Source of the DNA: JARYGU01 sp033795365
GTDB lineage: Bacteria; Pseudomonadota; Alphaproteobacteria; Rhizobiales; Rhizobiaceae
NCBI GenBank assembly: GCA_033795365.1
Contig: JARYGU010000004.1
Location: 62,001-126,000 of the forward strand
Length of the DNA stretch: 64,000 bases
Direction: 5' to 3'
Shown here: positions 33,830 through 42,585 of the stretch, piece by piece
Numbering within the stretch: position 1 is the stretch's first letter
How the letters are laid out: every line of letters starts with the position of its first letter
Position numbers and translations under genes: made by a program
Notes under the pieces: model-generated
Told to the model about the DNA's origin: nothing
What the model saw: the letters and a program-made list of their open reading frames with translations, nothing else
Database searches by the model: none

Positions 33830-34686
33830 TGGCGGACGTCAGGCACGAGGACGCAGCGGCGGATTTCGATCCGCTGCGTCCCAAGCTCATGCGTCTCGCC
33901 TACCGTATGCTCGGCTCTGTGGCCGATGCCGAAGATATGGTCCAGGAGGCCTTCATCCGCTGGATGGGTATCGACCGCGGCGAGGTGCGTGAGCCGGAGG
34001 CGTTCCTGCGCCGCACGCTCACGCGGCTCTGCCTCGATCAGCTCAAATCCGCGCGACGCCGGCGTGAGACTTATATCGGACCCTGGCTTCCCGATCCGGT
34101 CGTGGAGGAAGAGGAAGAAGAAGACGTCACCTTACCGCTGATGCTTGCACTGGAACGTCTTTCGCCGCTCGAACGGGCGGCCTTCCTGCTGCACGACGTG
34201 TTCGGGCTGGGGTTCGACGAGGTGGCAGCGACCATTGAACGCGACCCGGCTGCCTGCCGGCAACTCGCGGCCCGCGCGCGCGTCCATGTCCGCGAGGCCA
34301 GACCTCGCTTCCAGATGGAGAAGCAGCGTGGCCTTGAGCTTGCGAAAGCCTTCTTCACCGCTTCCCGAAGTGGCGACATGAAGGCGCTCAGCGCGATGTT
34401 GGCGACCGACGTCAGCGTCCATGCCGACGGCGGCGGCAAGCGCTCGGCGGCGATGGAGCCAATTGTCGGATTCGATGCCGTCATGAAAGTGCATGAATAT
34501 CTGGCGATTCAGTTCCGGAAGAATGGCTCAAAGCTTCTTCGCACCGTTTTCGTCAACGGCCTGCCCGGTTTCATCACGCTGGAGGCTGATGGTGAACTCC
34601 AGACGACCGCGCTCGAAATCGAAGACGGAAAAGTCGCGGCAATCTTTGTGGTACGCAACCCTGACAAGCTGAAGCATCTGCACTAG
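33829..34686 (+). CDS. sigJ: ECF41-family sigma factor (SigJ-like) with SnoaL-like C-terminal domain
   Basis: 285 residues. Region 2 at about 14-80 (MLGSVADAEDMVQEAFIRW), linker WLPDP at 86-90, acidic stretch, then region 4 at about 110-165. The C-terminal SnoaL-like domain (about 175-285) carries the ECF41 hallmark motifs DGGGK (200-204) and NPDKL (277-281). In this family the C-terminal extension replaces an anti-sigma factor and modulates activity, and none is encoded here. The start codon overlaps the stop of the AhpD-like gene by one base, so translation is coupled. The ECF41-type promoter at 33299 indicates autoregulation. Confidence 0.93.
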   Translation: MADVRHEDAAADFDPLRPKLMRLAYRMLGSVADAEDMVQEAFIRWMGIDRGEVREPEAFLRRTLTRLCLDQLKSARRRRETYIGPWLPDPVVEEEEEEDVTLPLMLALERLSPLERAAFLLHDVFGLGFDEVAATIERDPAACRQLAARARVHVREARPRFQMEKQRGLELAKAFFTASRSGDMKALSAMLATDVSVHADGGGKRSAAMEPIVGFDAVMKVHEYLAIQFRKNGSKLLRTVFVNGLPGFITLEADGELQTTALEIEDGKVAAIFVVRNPDKLKHLH

Positions 34687-34802
34687 GATCAAAACTCCAT
34701 CAGGCTATGGCTTCTGTTGGCGAAGCTGGGATTGCGAACCGGAGAGACGCGCTGCCGAATGACCCTCGGCCAGCGCGCTGCGATCACTCCGCCGCCTGCA
34801 GC

Positions 34803-36131
34803 TCAGGCCGCGCCTCGCTGCTTGCGGACGCTGTCCGTTCGGGGTTCGGAAAGGCTTGCCGTCTTGCCTGCGGCTTTTGTCGAGGAAACGTTCGTTTCTT
34901 CCGGCGCCGGCGGCAGTCCGATCCGCCACTGGTAGGGCGGCGGCGTGCCGTTGACGGCGTAGTCGCCGACGATGCGGTCCTTGTAGATGCGGGGATTGTG
35001 GGAGGCGAGCGTACGCGCGTTGCGCCAGTGGCGATCGAGGCCGAGCGGCTTGCGTGTCGAAGAGGCGCCAAGAGCGTCGAACACGATGGTGGACGCCTCC
35101 AGGATGAGGTTCGTCACCACGGTCAGCGCCTGGGAGGTCTCCAGCTCGGCGATCGCATTGGCGCGCTCTTCCGCCTCGGCGTCTCCGGCGAAATGTGCGC
35201 GGTAGGCGCGTTCGATCGATTTTGCCACCTGCAACACGATCGCGCTCGCCGTATAGGCGTTGCTGCGGATCCGGCCGACGACCTGAAGCACCTGCGGATC
35301 CCGGCTTGGCTGCGGATGGGGCGCATTGGAGTAGCTGCGGGCACGCTTGGCGACGGCTGCGGCGGTTTCGTCGGCGATCGCCCGCCCGAGGCCGGCAAGG
35401 GTCGCCAGATGCACGGTCTGGTAGAAGGCGGCACCATAACGGAACTTCCCGTCATCGACGATGACGTCCGCCGGATCGACGAGAGCGTCCGTGAAGACGG
35501 TCGTCCCGCTCGCGGTCAGGATCTGGCCGAAGCCGTCCCAGTCGTCGATGACCTCGACGCCCGGATCGTTCCGGCGAACCTGCACTGTTATGCCTTCGCC
35601 GTCGAGCCCCGTCGCACCGACATCGACCCAGTCCGCGAAGAGCGAGCCCGTCGTGTAGTATTTCGTGCCGTTGAGCAGAAGGCGCCCGTCCTTCCGCGAT
35701 ATGCGGGTGGAGAAAGCTTCCTGGCTGGCGTTGCCGATCTCGGTCCAGGCGTTGCCGGCGATCTCGCCGCGCACCAGCCTTTCGGTCCAGCGCCTGCGGT
35801 CTGGGCCTTCGGCCTTGTTCACGACGTCCTCGGCAAAGCCGAAATGGCCGCGCAAGGCCTGGGTGATGTTGGAATCGGCGTGCGAAAGCTCGATCAGGAT
35901 GTTGAACAGCTCGGGCAGCGTGGCTCCGAACCCGCCTTCGGCCTCGGGAACGCGTAGCGCGCCGAGGCCGGCGCTTTTCAGCTTGGCGATTTCTTCCGTC
36001 GGAAGCGTCCTGTTGAGCTCGCGGTCGAGCGCGCCCTCGGCGATCTCCGCGAAGATCGGGCGAAAGCGCGCGGCGAGGGTTTCATAACGGTCGCTCGGGC
36101 CTTCGCCCCAGGCAAGGTCGATCTGTGTCAT
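34803..36131 (-). CDS. DszC/SfnB-like flavin-dependent monooxygenase 3
   Basis: 442 residues of the dibenzothiophene-monooxygenase-like branch of the acyl-CoA-dehydrogenase fold: ALRVPEAEGGFGATLPELF, then GNAWTEIGN, KYYTTGSLFADW, DDWDGFGQILTASG, and HWRNARTLASHNPRIYK. More distant from the tandem pair at 20618/21885 than those are from each other. The Ala/Glu-rich last 35 residues are probably disordered. AAGGAA lies before the ATG. Last gene of the minus-strand operon that opens with the NtaA/DszA-like monooxygenase at 43983, so the two flavoenzymes bracket a dedicated ABC transporter. Confidence 0.87.
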   Translation of the reverse strand: MTQIDLAWGEGPSDRYETLAARFRPIFAEIAEGALDRELNRTLPTEEIAKLKSAGLGALRVPEAEGGFGATLPELFNILIELSHADSNITQALRGHFGFAEDVVNKAEGPDRRRWTERLVRGEIAGNAWTEIGNASQEAFSTRISRKDGRLLLNGTKYYTTGSLFADWVDVGATGLDGEGITVQVRRNDPGVEVIDDWDGFGQILTASGTTVFTDALVDPADVIVDDGKFRYGAAFYQTVHLATLAGLGRAIADETAAAVAKRARSYSNAPHPQPSRDPQVLQVVGRIRSNAYTASAIVLQVAKSIERAYRAHFAGDAEAEERANAIAELETSQALTVVTNLILEASTIVFDALGASSTRKPLGLDRHWRNARTLASHNPRIYKDRIVGDYAVNGTPPPYQWRIGLPPAPEETNVSSTKAAGKTASLSEPRTDSVRKQRGAA

Positions 36132-36175
36132 GGAATGGTTCCTTCAGTCGTTGCTTTTCGAGGCGACCGCCTGAG

Positions 36176-36952
36176 TCACGGAAGATCGCCGAGATAGATG
36201 CGATGGAGATCGTCGCGGGCGGCAAGCTCCGAGGCCTGCCCCGCAAGCGCCACGCGGCCGCTGTCGAGCACATAGGCTCGCTCGGAATGGGCAAGCGAAA
36301 GTGCTGCGTTCTGCTCCGCCAGCAGGAAGGCCGTGCCCTTTTCGCGGTTGAGTCGGACGATGATCTGGAAGATCTCCTGGACGACGCGCGGCGCGAGCCC
36401 CATCGACGGTTCGTCGAGGAGGACCAGCCGCGGCTTTGTGAGCAGCGCCCGGCCGATCGCCAGCATCTGCTGTTCCCCGCCGGAGGTCAGGCCGGCCTGC
36501 GTGCGCCGCTTGTCCTTGAGTCTCGGAAACCAGCCATAGATGTCGTCGAGCTGGCCGAGCAGTTCTCTGCGGCCCGGCCGGCGCAGGAAGGCGCCTGCCA
36601 GCAGATTTTCCTCGACGGTCAGGTGGGGAAAGATGTGTCGTCCTTCCAGCACGTGGACGATGCCGCGGGTTGCAAGCCTGTTGGCCGGCGCGCCGAGAAT
36701 GTCCTCGCCGTCGAGGCGGATGTGGCCCCGGCTGACGGTGGCGCGGTCGGCGGCGGCAAGCCCCGAAATGGCCTTCAAAACGGTACTCTTGCCGGCGCCG
36801 TTCGCACCGAGCAGCGCGACGATCTCACCCTTGCCGATCCGAAGCGACACATCGGCAACGGCGAGGATCGCCCCGCCATAGACGACCTCGATCCCCGAAA
36901 CGTCGAGAAGCGTATCTTCCGAAGGCAACCGGGCGGCGGTCTCTAACGTCAT
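36176..36952 (-). CDS. Branched-chain-type ABC ATPase, LivF-like
   Basis: 258 residues. Walker A GANGAGKST, Q-loop region VLEGRHIFPHLTVEENL (the usual LivF pattern), signature TSGGEQQMLAIGRAL, Walker B LVLLDEPSMGLAP. Pairs with the LivG-like ATPase at 41688, but is separated from it by the permeases and two binding-protein genes, all on the same strand. Confidence 0.92.
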   Translation of the reverse strand: MTLETAARLPSEDTLLDVSGIEVVYGGAILAVADVSLRIGKGEIVALLGANGAGKSTVLKAISGLAAADRATVSRGHIRLDGEDILGAPANRLATRGIVHVLEGRHIFPHLTVEENLLAGAFLRRPGRRELLGQLDDIYGWFPRLKDKRRTQAGLTSGGEQQMLAIGRALLTKPRLVLLDEPSMGLAPRVVQEIFQIIVRLNREKGTAFLLAEQNAALSLAHSERAYVLDSGRVALAGQASELAARDDLHRIYLGDLP

Positions 36953-37007
36953 GTCATGCCCTTCCTTGGCGAAGCGGGAGACGGCTCGCAGTCTCCCGGC
37001 ATGTCGC

Positions 37008-38357
37008 TCAGTTGCTGCCGATGTCGCGCGGCGTGATGCCGTGCTCCTTGGCGTAAGCCGCGGACTTCGCGTCGATCAGCGGGCGAAGCGTCTCGCGATC
37101 GGCCTGCACCCAGTCGCTGATCAGCGTCCAGTTTTCGCCGTTCCATTGCTGCACGCGTACGGCACCGCCGCCTTCGTGGTCGGCGGGCGTCAGCTGCAGG
37201 TTCTGCACGAGGCCAAGGAAGCCGGACTTCTCCAGCGCCGCATCGTCGAGCTTGAGGTTCTCCAGCGCCCATTGGCCCTCTTCGCCGTTGATCGGCCGGT
37301 TGCCGAATTTGGCCTGGGCCTGGCGGACGATCTCGACGGAGATCAGCGCATCGACGAGGCCGGAATTGTAGTAGACGCTGCCGAACGCCTTGGTGTCGCG
37401 CAGGTCGGATTTGCCGGTATCGATGATGTGCTGCTTCAACCGCCTGTGGATCTCGAAGTCGGTGCCGGCCGGATAGGGCGTCAGCGCCAGATAGCCCTTC
37501 GCGGCGTCGCCGGCCGGGATCACGTCTTCTTCCGAAGACGCCCAGACGTCGCCGATGATGCGGTCGGCCGGAAAACCGAAGCGGACGGCGGTCTTGATCG
37601 CGACCGGCGTGGAGACGCCCCAGGTGCGCAGGAAGACCCAATCGGGCCTCGCCTCGCGAACCTGACGCCACTGCGACGACTGCTCGCTGCCCGGATCGGG
37701 AACCGGGATCTGGATGTTCTCGAAGCCGTATTTCTCGGAGAGCAGCGCCAGCGGATCGAGCGTTTCGCGGCCGTAGGCACTGTCGTGATAGACGGTGGCG
37801 ATCTTCTTGCCCTTCAGCTTGTCGAAGCCGCCTTCGCGCTCCGCGATGTAGTTCACGAGCGCCGAGGCCTCGCTGTAGAAGGTGACCATGACGGGGAAGA
37901 TATAGGGGAAGACGCGTCCGTCCGTGGCTTCCGTCCGGCCATAGGCCAATGTGACCAGCGGAATCTTGTCCTGCGCGGCGCGGTCGGAGAGCGCGTAGGC
38001 CGCCGGGGCGCCGTTCGGGAAATAGGCCGAGACGGGCGCGCCGTTCAGGCCGTGCTTGAAGCGCTCATAGCACTCGATGCCCTTTTCGGCCGTCCATTCC
38101 GTCTCGCATTCCTGCCAGACGATCGGCACGCCGTTGATGCCGCCCTCGACCTCGTTGATATAGCGGTAGTAGTCGATGCGCCCGGCCCAGATCGACGCTC
38201 CGGAGGCCGCATAAGGCCCGACGCGATAGCTGGCGATCGGGAAGAATTGCTTGCCGCTGTCCGGCCCCGGCGCCGTTTCGACGGCGCCTGCCGTGCCGGC
38301 GAGGAGCAGCACCGATGCGATGGCCGCGGCGGCGGCGCGCAAGAGTTTCCTATGCAT
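37008..38357 (-). CDS. Branched-chain-type ABC substrate-binding protein A
   Basis: 449 residues. Signal peptide ends AGA near residue 25; the mature part is a type I periplasmic-binding fold of the Leu/Ile/Val-binding family. The start is set at 38357 because AGGAG lies seven bases before it; the ATG at 38363 is too close. Strongly similar to the next gene product: shared YRVGPYA, the stretch from KLKGKKIATVYHDSAYGRET, and WVFLRTWGVST/IFLRTWGVST. The long identical stretches mean a recent tandem duplication. Given monooxygenases at both ends of the operon, the ligand may be an organosulfur or organonitrogen compound rather than an amino acid. Confidence 0.9.
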   Translation of the reverse strand: MHRKLLRAAAAAIASVLLLAGTAGAVETAPGPDSGKQFFPIASYRVGPYAASGASIWAGRIDYYRYINEVEGGINGVPIVWQECETEWTAEKGIECYERFKHGLNGAPVSAYFPNGAPAAYALSDRAAQDKIPLVTLAYGRTEATDGRVFPYIFPVMVTFYSEASALVNYIAEREGGFDKLKGKKIATVYHDSAYGRETLDPLALLSEKYGFENIQIPVPDPGSEQSSQWRQVREARPDWVFLRTWGVSTPVAIKTAVRFGFPADRIIGDVWASSEEDVIPAGDAAKGYLALTPYPAGTDFEIHRRLKQHIIDTGKSDLRDTKAFGSVYYNSGLVDALISVEIVRQAQAKFGNRPINGEEGQWALENLKLDDAALEKSGFLGLVQNLQLTPADHEGGGAVRVQQWNGENWTLISDWVQADRETLRPLIDAKSAAYAKEHGITPRDIGSN

Positions 38358-38406
38358 GGTCATTCTCCTGTCCATGGGGGATGCAGGCTTTGCACCCCGA
38401 ATTGCG

Positions 38407-39735
38407 TCAGTTTGTTTCGGCTTCCGGCGTGCGCGGCGTGATGCCGTGCTCCTTCGCGTAGGCGGCTGCCTTCTCCTGGACGAGCGGTTTCAAGAGCGCG
38501 TGGTCGGCCTTGATCCAGTCGGTCTGAAGCACCCATTTCTCGCCGTCCCAGCTCTGGATGCGGGCGGCACCACCGCCTTCGTGATCGAAGGGCGTGATCT
38601 TGATCGGCTGCAGGAGGCCGGAGAAGCCGATCTCCTCCAGGCGCGCTTCGTCGATGGTCAGATGCTCGAAAGCCCAGCGGCCTTCCTCGCCGTTGAGCGG
38701 CCGCGAGCCGAACTTCTTGTAACCGGTGCGCAGCGCCTCGACGGCGAGCACGGCGTTGACGAGCCCGATATTGTAGTTGACCGCGCCGAAATACTTCTTG
38801 TCGCGCAGGTCGGACTTGCCTTTGTCGAGGATGTTTTCCTTGATCTTCCGGTGGATCGCGAAGTCGGTGCCGCCCGGATAGGGTGCCAGCGCCGAATAGC
38901 CGATCGCCGCTGCGCCGGCCGGGATCACGTCGGACTCCGAGCCCGCCCAGACGTCGCCGATGATATGGTCCGCGGGATAGCCGAAACGCTGCGCCGTCTT
39001 GATCGCGACGACGGTGGAGACGCCCCAGGTGCGCAGGAAGATCCAGTCGGGCTTCGTCTCGCGGATCTGGCGCCATTGCGGCGACTGCTCGTTGCCCGGG
39101 TCGGCGACCGGGATCTGGATATTCTCGAAGCCGTATTTCTTGGCAAGCAGGTCGATCGCCGGCTGCGTTTCACGGCCGTAGGCGCTGTCGTGGTAGACGG
39201 TGGCGATCTTCTTGCCCTTCAGCTTGTCGAAGCCGCCTTCCTTTTCCGCGATATAATTGATGCCGGTCGATGCCTGGCTGTAATAGCTGAAGAGCAGCGG
39301 GAAGGCGTAGGGAAACACGGTTCCGTCGATCGATTCCGTGCGTCCGCCGGCCGGGTCTATCAGCGGGATCCTGTCGGCCGCGCCCTTTTCGAGAAGCGCA
39401 TGCGTCGCCGGCGTGCCGTGGGTGAAGAAGAAGGCGAGCGGCGAACCGTTCTTGCCGGCCTTCACCCGTTCGTAGACCTCCACGGTACGGTCCGGACTCC
39501 ACTCGGTCTCGAACTCCTCGTAGTCGAGCTTCACGCCCTCGATGCCGCCTTCCACCTCGTTGACGTAGCGGAAGTAGTCGAGCAGGCCTGCCCACCAGAG
39601 CTCGCCGGACGAGGCATAGGGGCCGACCCGGTAGGTGGGGAGCGGCACATATTGGGTGACGTCGGCCGCCTGGAGCGGCGCGGGCGCCGCAAGCGTGCTG
39701 CCGGCGAGAAGCGCGGCAAGGATCAATCGTTTCAT
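38407..39735 (-). CDS. Branched-chain-type ABC substrate-binding protein B
   Basis: 442 residues, signal peptide ending LQA near residue 23. Paralogue of the protein encoded at 37008 with about the same length and alignable over nearly all of it (YRVGPYASSGELWWAG, KLKGKKIATVYHDSAYGRET, EHGITPR at the C-terminus). Lies 49 bases upstream of that gene and six bases after the LivM-like permease gene. Both proteins presumably deliver to the same permease pair, which would let one transporter accept two related ligands. Confidence 0.9.
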   Translation of the reverse strand: MKRLILAALLAGSTLAAPAPLQAADVTQYVPLPTYRVGPYASSGELWWAGLLDYFRYVNEVEGGIEGVKLDYEEFETEWSPDRTVEVYERVKAGKNGSPLAFFFTHGTPATHALLEKGAADRIPLIDPAGGRTESIDGTVFPYAFPLLFSYYSQASTGINYIAEKEGGFDKLKGKKIATVYHDSAYGRETQPAIDLLAKKYGFENIQIPVADPGNEQSPQWRQIRETKPDWIFLRTWGVSTVVAIKTAQRFGYPADHIIGDVWAGSESDVIPAGAAAIGYSALAPYPGGTDFAIHRKIKENILDKGKSDLRDKKYFGAVNYNIGLVNAVLAVEALRTGYKKFGSRPLNGEEGRWAFEHLTIDEARLEEIGFSGLLQPIKITPFDHEGGGAARIQSWDGEKWVLQTDWIKADHALLKPLVQEKAAAYAKEHGITPRTPEAETN

Positions 39736-39741
39736 CCTGAA

Positions 39742-40806
39742 TTACCTCTTGGGTTTGAGAAGCGGGAAGCGCCGCCGGGTGAGCGGCGCGTTTTCTGTCC
39801 TGAGCAGGCGCGCAAGTCCTTCCGGCTCCTTGATGAGGAACCAGATGATGAGCGCACCGAAGATGGCCTTCTGGATATTCTGAAGGAGGCCGGCATCGAC
39901 ATGCCCGCCGAAGATGTGCTGGAACAGCCAGTCGAGCGCGAGCGGCAGCAGGCTGACGAAGGCGGCGCCGAAATATGCGCCGCGAATGGTGCCCATGCCG
40001 CCGATGATGATGATGAAAAGGATCTGGTAGGACCGGAAGAGGCCGAAGCTCTGGACGCTCGCCGAGCCTAGATAGGCAAAGGCCCACAGCGCGCCGGCGA
40101 TGCCGAGGATGAAGCTGGAGACCGCGAAAGCCTGAAGCTTCGCGCGGCGTATCGGAACGCCGATCACGGCTGCGGCGGTGTCCATGTCCCGTATCGCCGT
40201 CCAGTTGCGCCCCGTCTGGCTGCGCACGAGGTTGAAGGCGACCCAGGTCAGCAAAGCGACGGTGAAAAGCGTCAGGTAGTAGCGTCCGTGCGGCCCGTTG
40301 ACGTTGATGCCGAAGACGGAGAGGCCCGAGGAAAGCGAGATCGTGGCCGAGGAATTGCCGTTGTAGAACCACGGAAACTTCAGGAAGAGCCACTCGAAGA
40401 AGAACTGCGCGGCAAGCGTGCTGACGATCAGGTAGAAACCCTTGATCCGGGTCGAGGGGAGACCGAAGACGAGACCGGCGGCGCCTGCGATGATGCCGGC
40501 TGCCACAAGCGCAAGCGGCAGGGGCAGTTCGGGAATGCGCAACTGCAGCGAGAAGGTCGCATAGGCGCCGACCATCATGAAGGCGCCCGCGCCGAGCGAG
40601 ATCTGCCCGGCATACCCCGTCAGGAGATTGAGGCCGAGGCCTGCAAGCGACAGGATCAGGAAGGGCACGATGATCGCGTTGATCCAGTATTCCGTGGTGA
40701 GGAACGGAAGCGCGATCACAAGCGCGGCAAGCAGGACGACCGCCAGCGCGCGCAGGCCCGTACCTTCAAGGGCGTTGCCGGTGAGCCGCACATCGACGTC
40801 GGACAT
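39742..40806 (-). CDS. Branched-chain-type ABC permease, LivM-like
   Basis: 354 residues with about eight to ten transmembrane segments and the LivM hallmarks LNLLTGYAGQISLGAGAFMMVGAY and IIIIGGMGTIRGAYFGAAF. It starts three bases after the LivH-like gene ends. Forms the heteromeric channel with that protein. Confidence 0.93.
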   Translation of the reverse strand: MSDVDVRLTGNALEGTGLRALAVVLLAALVIALPFLTTEYWINAIIVPFLILSLAGLGLNLLTGYAGQISLGAGAFMMVGAYATFSLQLRIPELPLPLALVAAGIIAGAAGLVFGLPSTRIKGFYLIVSTLAAQFFFEWLFLKFPWFYNGNSSATISLSSGLSVFGINVNGPHGRYYLTLFTVALLTWVAFNLVRSQTGRNWTAIRDMDTAAAVIGVPIRRAKLQAFAVSSFILGIAGALWAFAYLGSASVQSFGLFRSYQILFIIIIGGMGTIRGAYFGAAFVSLLPLALDWLFQHIFGGHVDAGLLQNIQKAIFGALIIWFLIKEPEGLARLLRTENAPLTRRRFPLLKPKR

Positions 40807-40809
40807 GGT

Positions 40810-41691
40810 TCAGACCCTTTCGATTTGCCGTTCGCCGAACAGGCCGGCGGGGCGGATGTAAAGGAAGACGAGGGCCAGAGCGTAGGCGAACCACGGCGTG
40901 ATGCCGCCGCCGAGGAATGGGCCGATATAGGTTTCGGCGAGGCTTTCCCCGGCGCCGACGATCAGCCCGCCGACGATCGCCCCGGCAATGGAGGTGAAAC
41001 CGCCGATGATGAGCACGGGCAGCGCCTTCAAGACGACGAGCGAGAGCGAGAACTGGACGCCCTGGCGCGCGCCCCAGAGCAACCCGGCCACGAGGCCGAC
41101 GATGCCTGCGACGGCCCAGACGATCTGCCAGATGCGGTTGATGTCGATGCCGATCGATTGCGCGGCGCGCGTGTCGTCGGCGACGCCGCGAAGCGCAATG
41201 CCGATGCGCGTCCGATTGAAGAGGAGCGAGAGCGCGATCACCAGCGCCAACGCAACGCTTGCAGCGATCAGGTCGAACTGGCTGATGAGAATGTCGCCGA
41301 CGAAGATCGGCAGATCCTCGATGCCGAGATCGAGGGCGCGGACCTGCGAGCCCATGATGCCCTGGGCGACGCCCTCGACGATATAGGCAAGACCCAGCGT
41401 CGCCATGAAGAGCGTCATCGGGCTTCGATTGGTGAGCGGGCGCAGGACGAGACGCTCGATCGCAATCGCGGTCAGGATGAGGATCGCGATGGTGACCGCG
41501 ACCGAGGCGATCGCCGGAACGCCCTGATCGGTCAGCGACACGAAGGTGAGCGCGGCAAAGAGCAGGATGGAGCCCTGTGCGTAGTTGAAGACGCCCGACG
41601 CCTTGTAGATCAGCACGAAGCCGATCGCGACGAGGGAATACATCGTGCCGGCGAGCAGGCCGCCGATCAGGGTTTCGAGGAACAGGCTCAC
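40810..41691 (-). CDS. Branched-chain-type ABC permease, LivH-like
   Basis: 293 residues, about eight transmembrane segments. Motifs SLVAIGFVLIYKASGVFNYAQGSIL and IIGGFTSIAGAIVGG are typical of LivH. The start codon is GTG at 41691, overlapping the LivG-like stop as GTGA, so the two are translationally coupled. Partner of the LivM-like permease. Confidence 0.93.
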   Translation of the reverse strand: MSLFLETLIGGLLAGTMYSLVAIGFVLIYKASGVFNYAQGSILLFAALTFVSLTDQGVPAIASVAVTIAILILTAIAIERLVLRPLTNRSPMTLFMATLGLAYIVEGVAQGIMGSQVRALDLGIEDLPIFVGDILISQFDLIAASVALALVIALSLLFNRTRIGIALRGVADDTRAAQSIGIDINRIWQIVWAVAGIVGLVAGLLWGARQGVQFSLSLVVLKALPVLIIGGFTSIAGAIVGGLIVGAGESLAETYIGPFLGGGITPWFAYALALVFLYIRPAGLFGERQIERV

Positions 41692-42482
41692 GCGGCGATC
41701 TCCCTGTACTCGGAGCCGAGATAGGCGGCGATGACGTCGGGATTGTCCCGGATCGTTTCCGGCAGTCCGTCGGCGAGCTTGCGGCCGTAGTCGAGCACGA
41801 CGACATGGTGCGCGAGCTTCAGCACGATGCCGATGTCGTGCTCGATGAGCACGATGGTGAGCTTGAGCTCGCGGTTGAGCCGGCCGATGATTTCGGCGAT
41901 CTCCTGCTTTTCCGCCGCGTTCATGCCGGCAAGCGGTTCGTCGAGGAGCAGCAGGCGCGGTTCACCGACGATGGCGCGCGCCAGCTCCACCTTCTTCTGC
42001 ACGCCGTAAGGCAGGGTCCCGACGAGAATATCGGCCTGTCGCTCCAGGCCGAAGAGATGGAGGACATCCAGCGCGCGCTGTCGGAACCGGCCGGCCTCGC
42101 TGCGCGCGCGGGGGAGGCGCAGCGCTTCCTCGATCAGCGTCACGCGCGAATGGCGCGACAGCCCGGCGATCACGTTGTCCGCCACGCTCATCCCGGAAAA
42201 GAGCGCATTGTTCTGGAAACCGCGGCCAATACCGCGCCGCGCCGCCTTCAGCGGCTGCATGCGGTGAAAATGCTCGCCTTCGAAAACGATCTCGCCGGCG
42301 TCCGGCACATAGACGCCGTTCAGGATGTTCAGGAGCGAGCTCTTGCCTGCGCCGTTCGGACCGATGAGCGCGCATATCTCCTCCCGCTCGACGCGGAAGC
42401 TCAGGTTGGAAATGGCCTTCACGCCCTTGAAGGAAAGCGAGATGTCGTTGATTTCCAGTGCAGGGGGAGGGGATGCGGTCAT
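41688..42482 (-). CDS. Branched-chain-type ABC ATPase, LivG-like
   Basis: 264 residues. Walker A GPNGAGKSS, LivG-type loop GIGRGFQNNALFSGMSVADN, signature-like LPYGVQKKVELARAI, Walker B LLLLDEPLAGM. Lies 103 bases downstream of the FMN monooxygenase gene on the same strand and overlaps the LivH-like gene. Works with the LivF-like ATPase encoded at the far end of the operon. Confidence 0.92.
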   Translation of the reverse strand: MTASPPPALEINDISLSFKGVKAISNLSFRVEREEICALIGPNGAGKSSLLNILNGVYVPDAGEIVFEGEHFHRMQPLKAARRGIGRGFQNNALFSGMSVADNVIAGLSRHSRVTLIEEALRLPRARSEAGRFRQRALDVLHLFGLERQADILVGTLPYGVQKKVELARAIVGEPRLLLLDEPLAGMNAAEKQEIAEIIGRLNRELKLTIVLIEHDIGIVLKLAHHVVVLDYGRKLADGLPETIRDNPDVIAAYLGSEYREIAA

Positions 42483-42585
42483 CGGCGGGCTTTCTGGCGG
42501 ACGTGCTTTGGCCTTCGGCGACGTCAGCGCTTTGCCGTCGCTCGTGCTTATGCATGCTGTTGCGGTTGGGGTTCGTCGGTTCCGG

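Noticed and set aside
34720..34790. tRNA-like stretch (GGGATTGCGAACC on the plus strand)
   Set aside because: It resembles an antisense T-loop, but with an extra base. No acceptor or anticodon stem could be paired, so it is not called a tRNA or a fragment.
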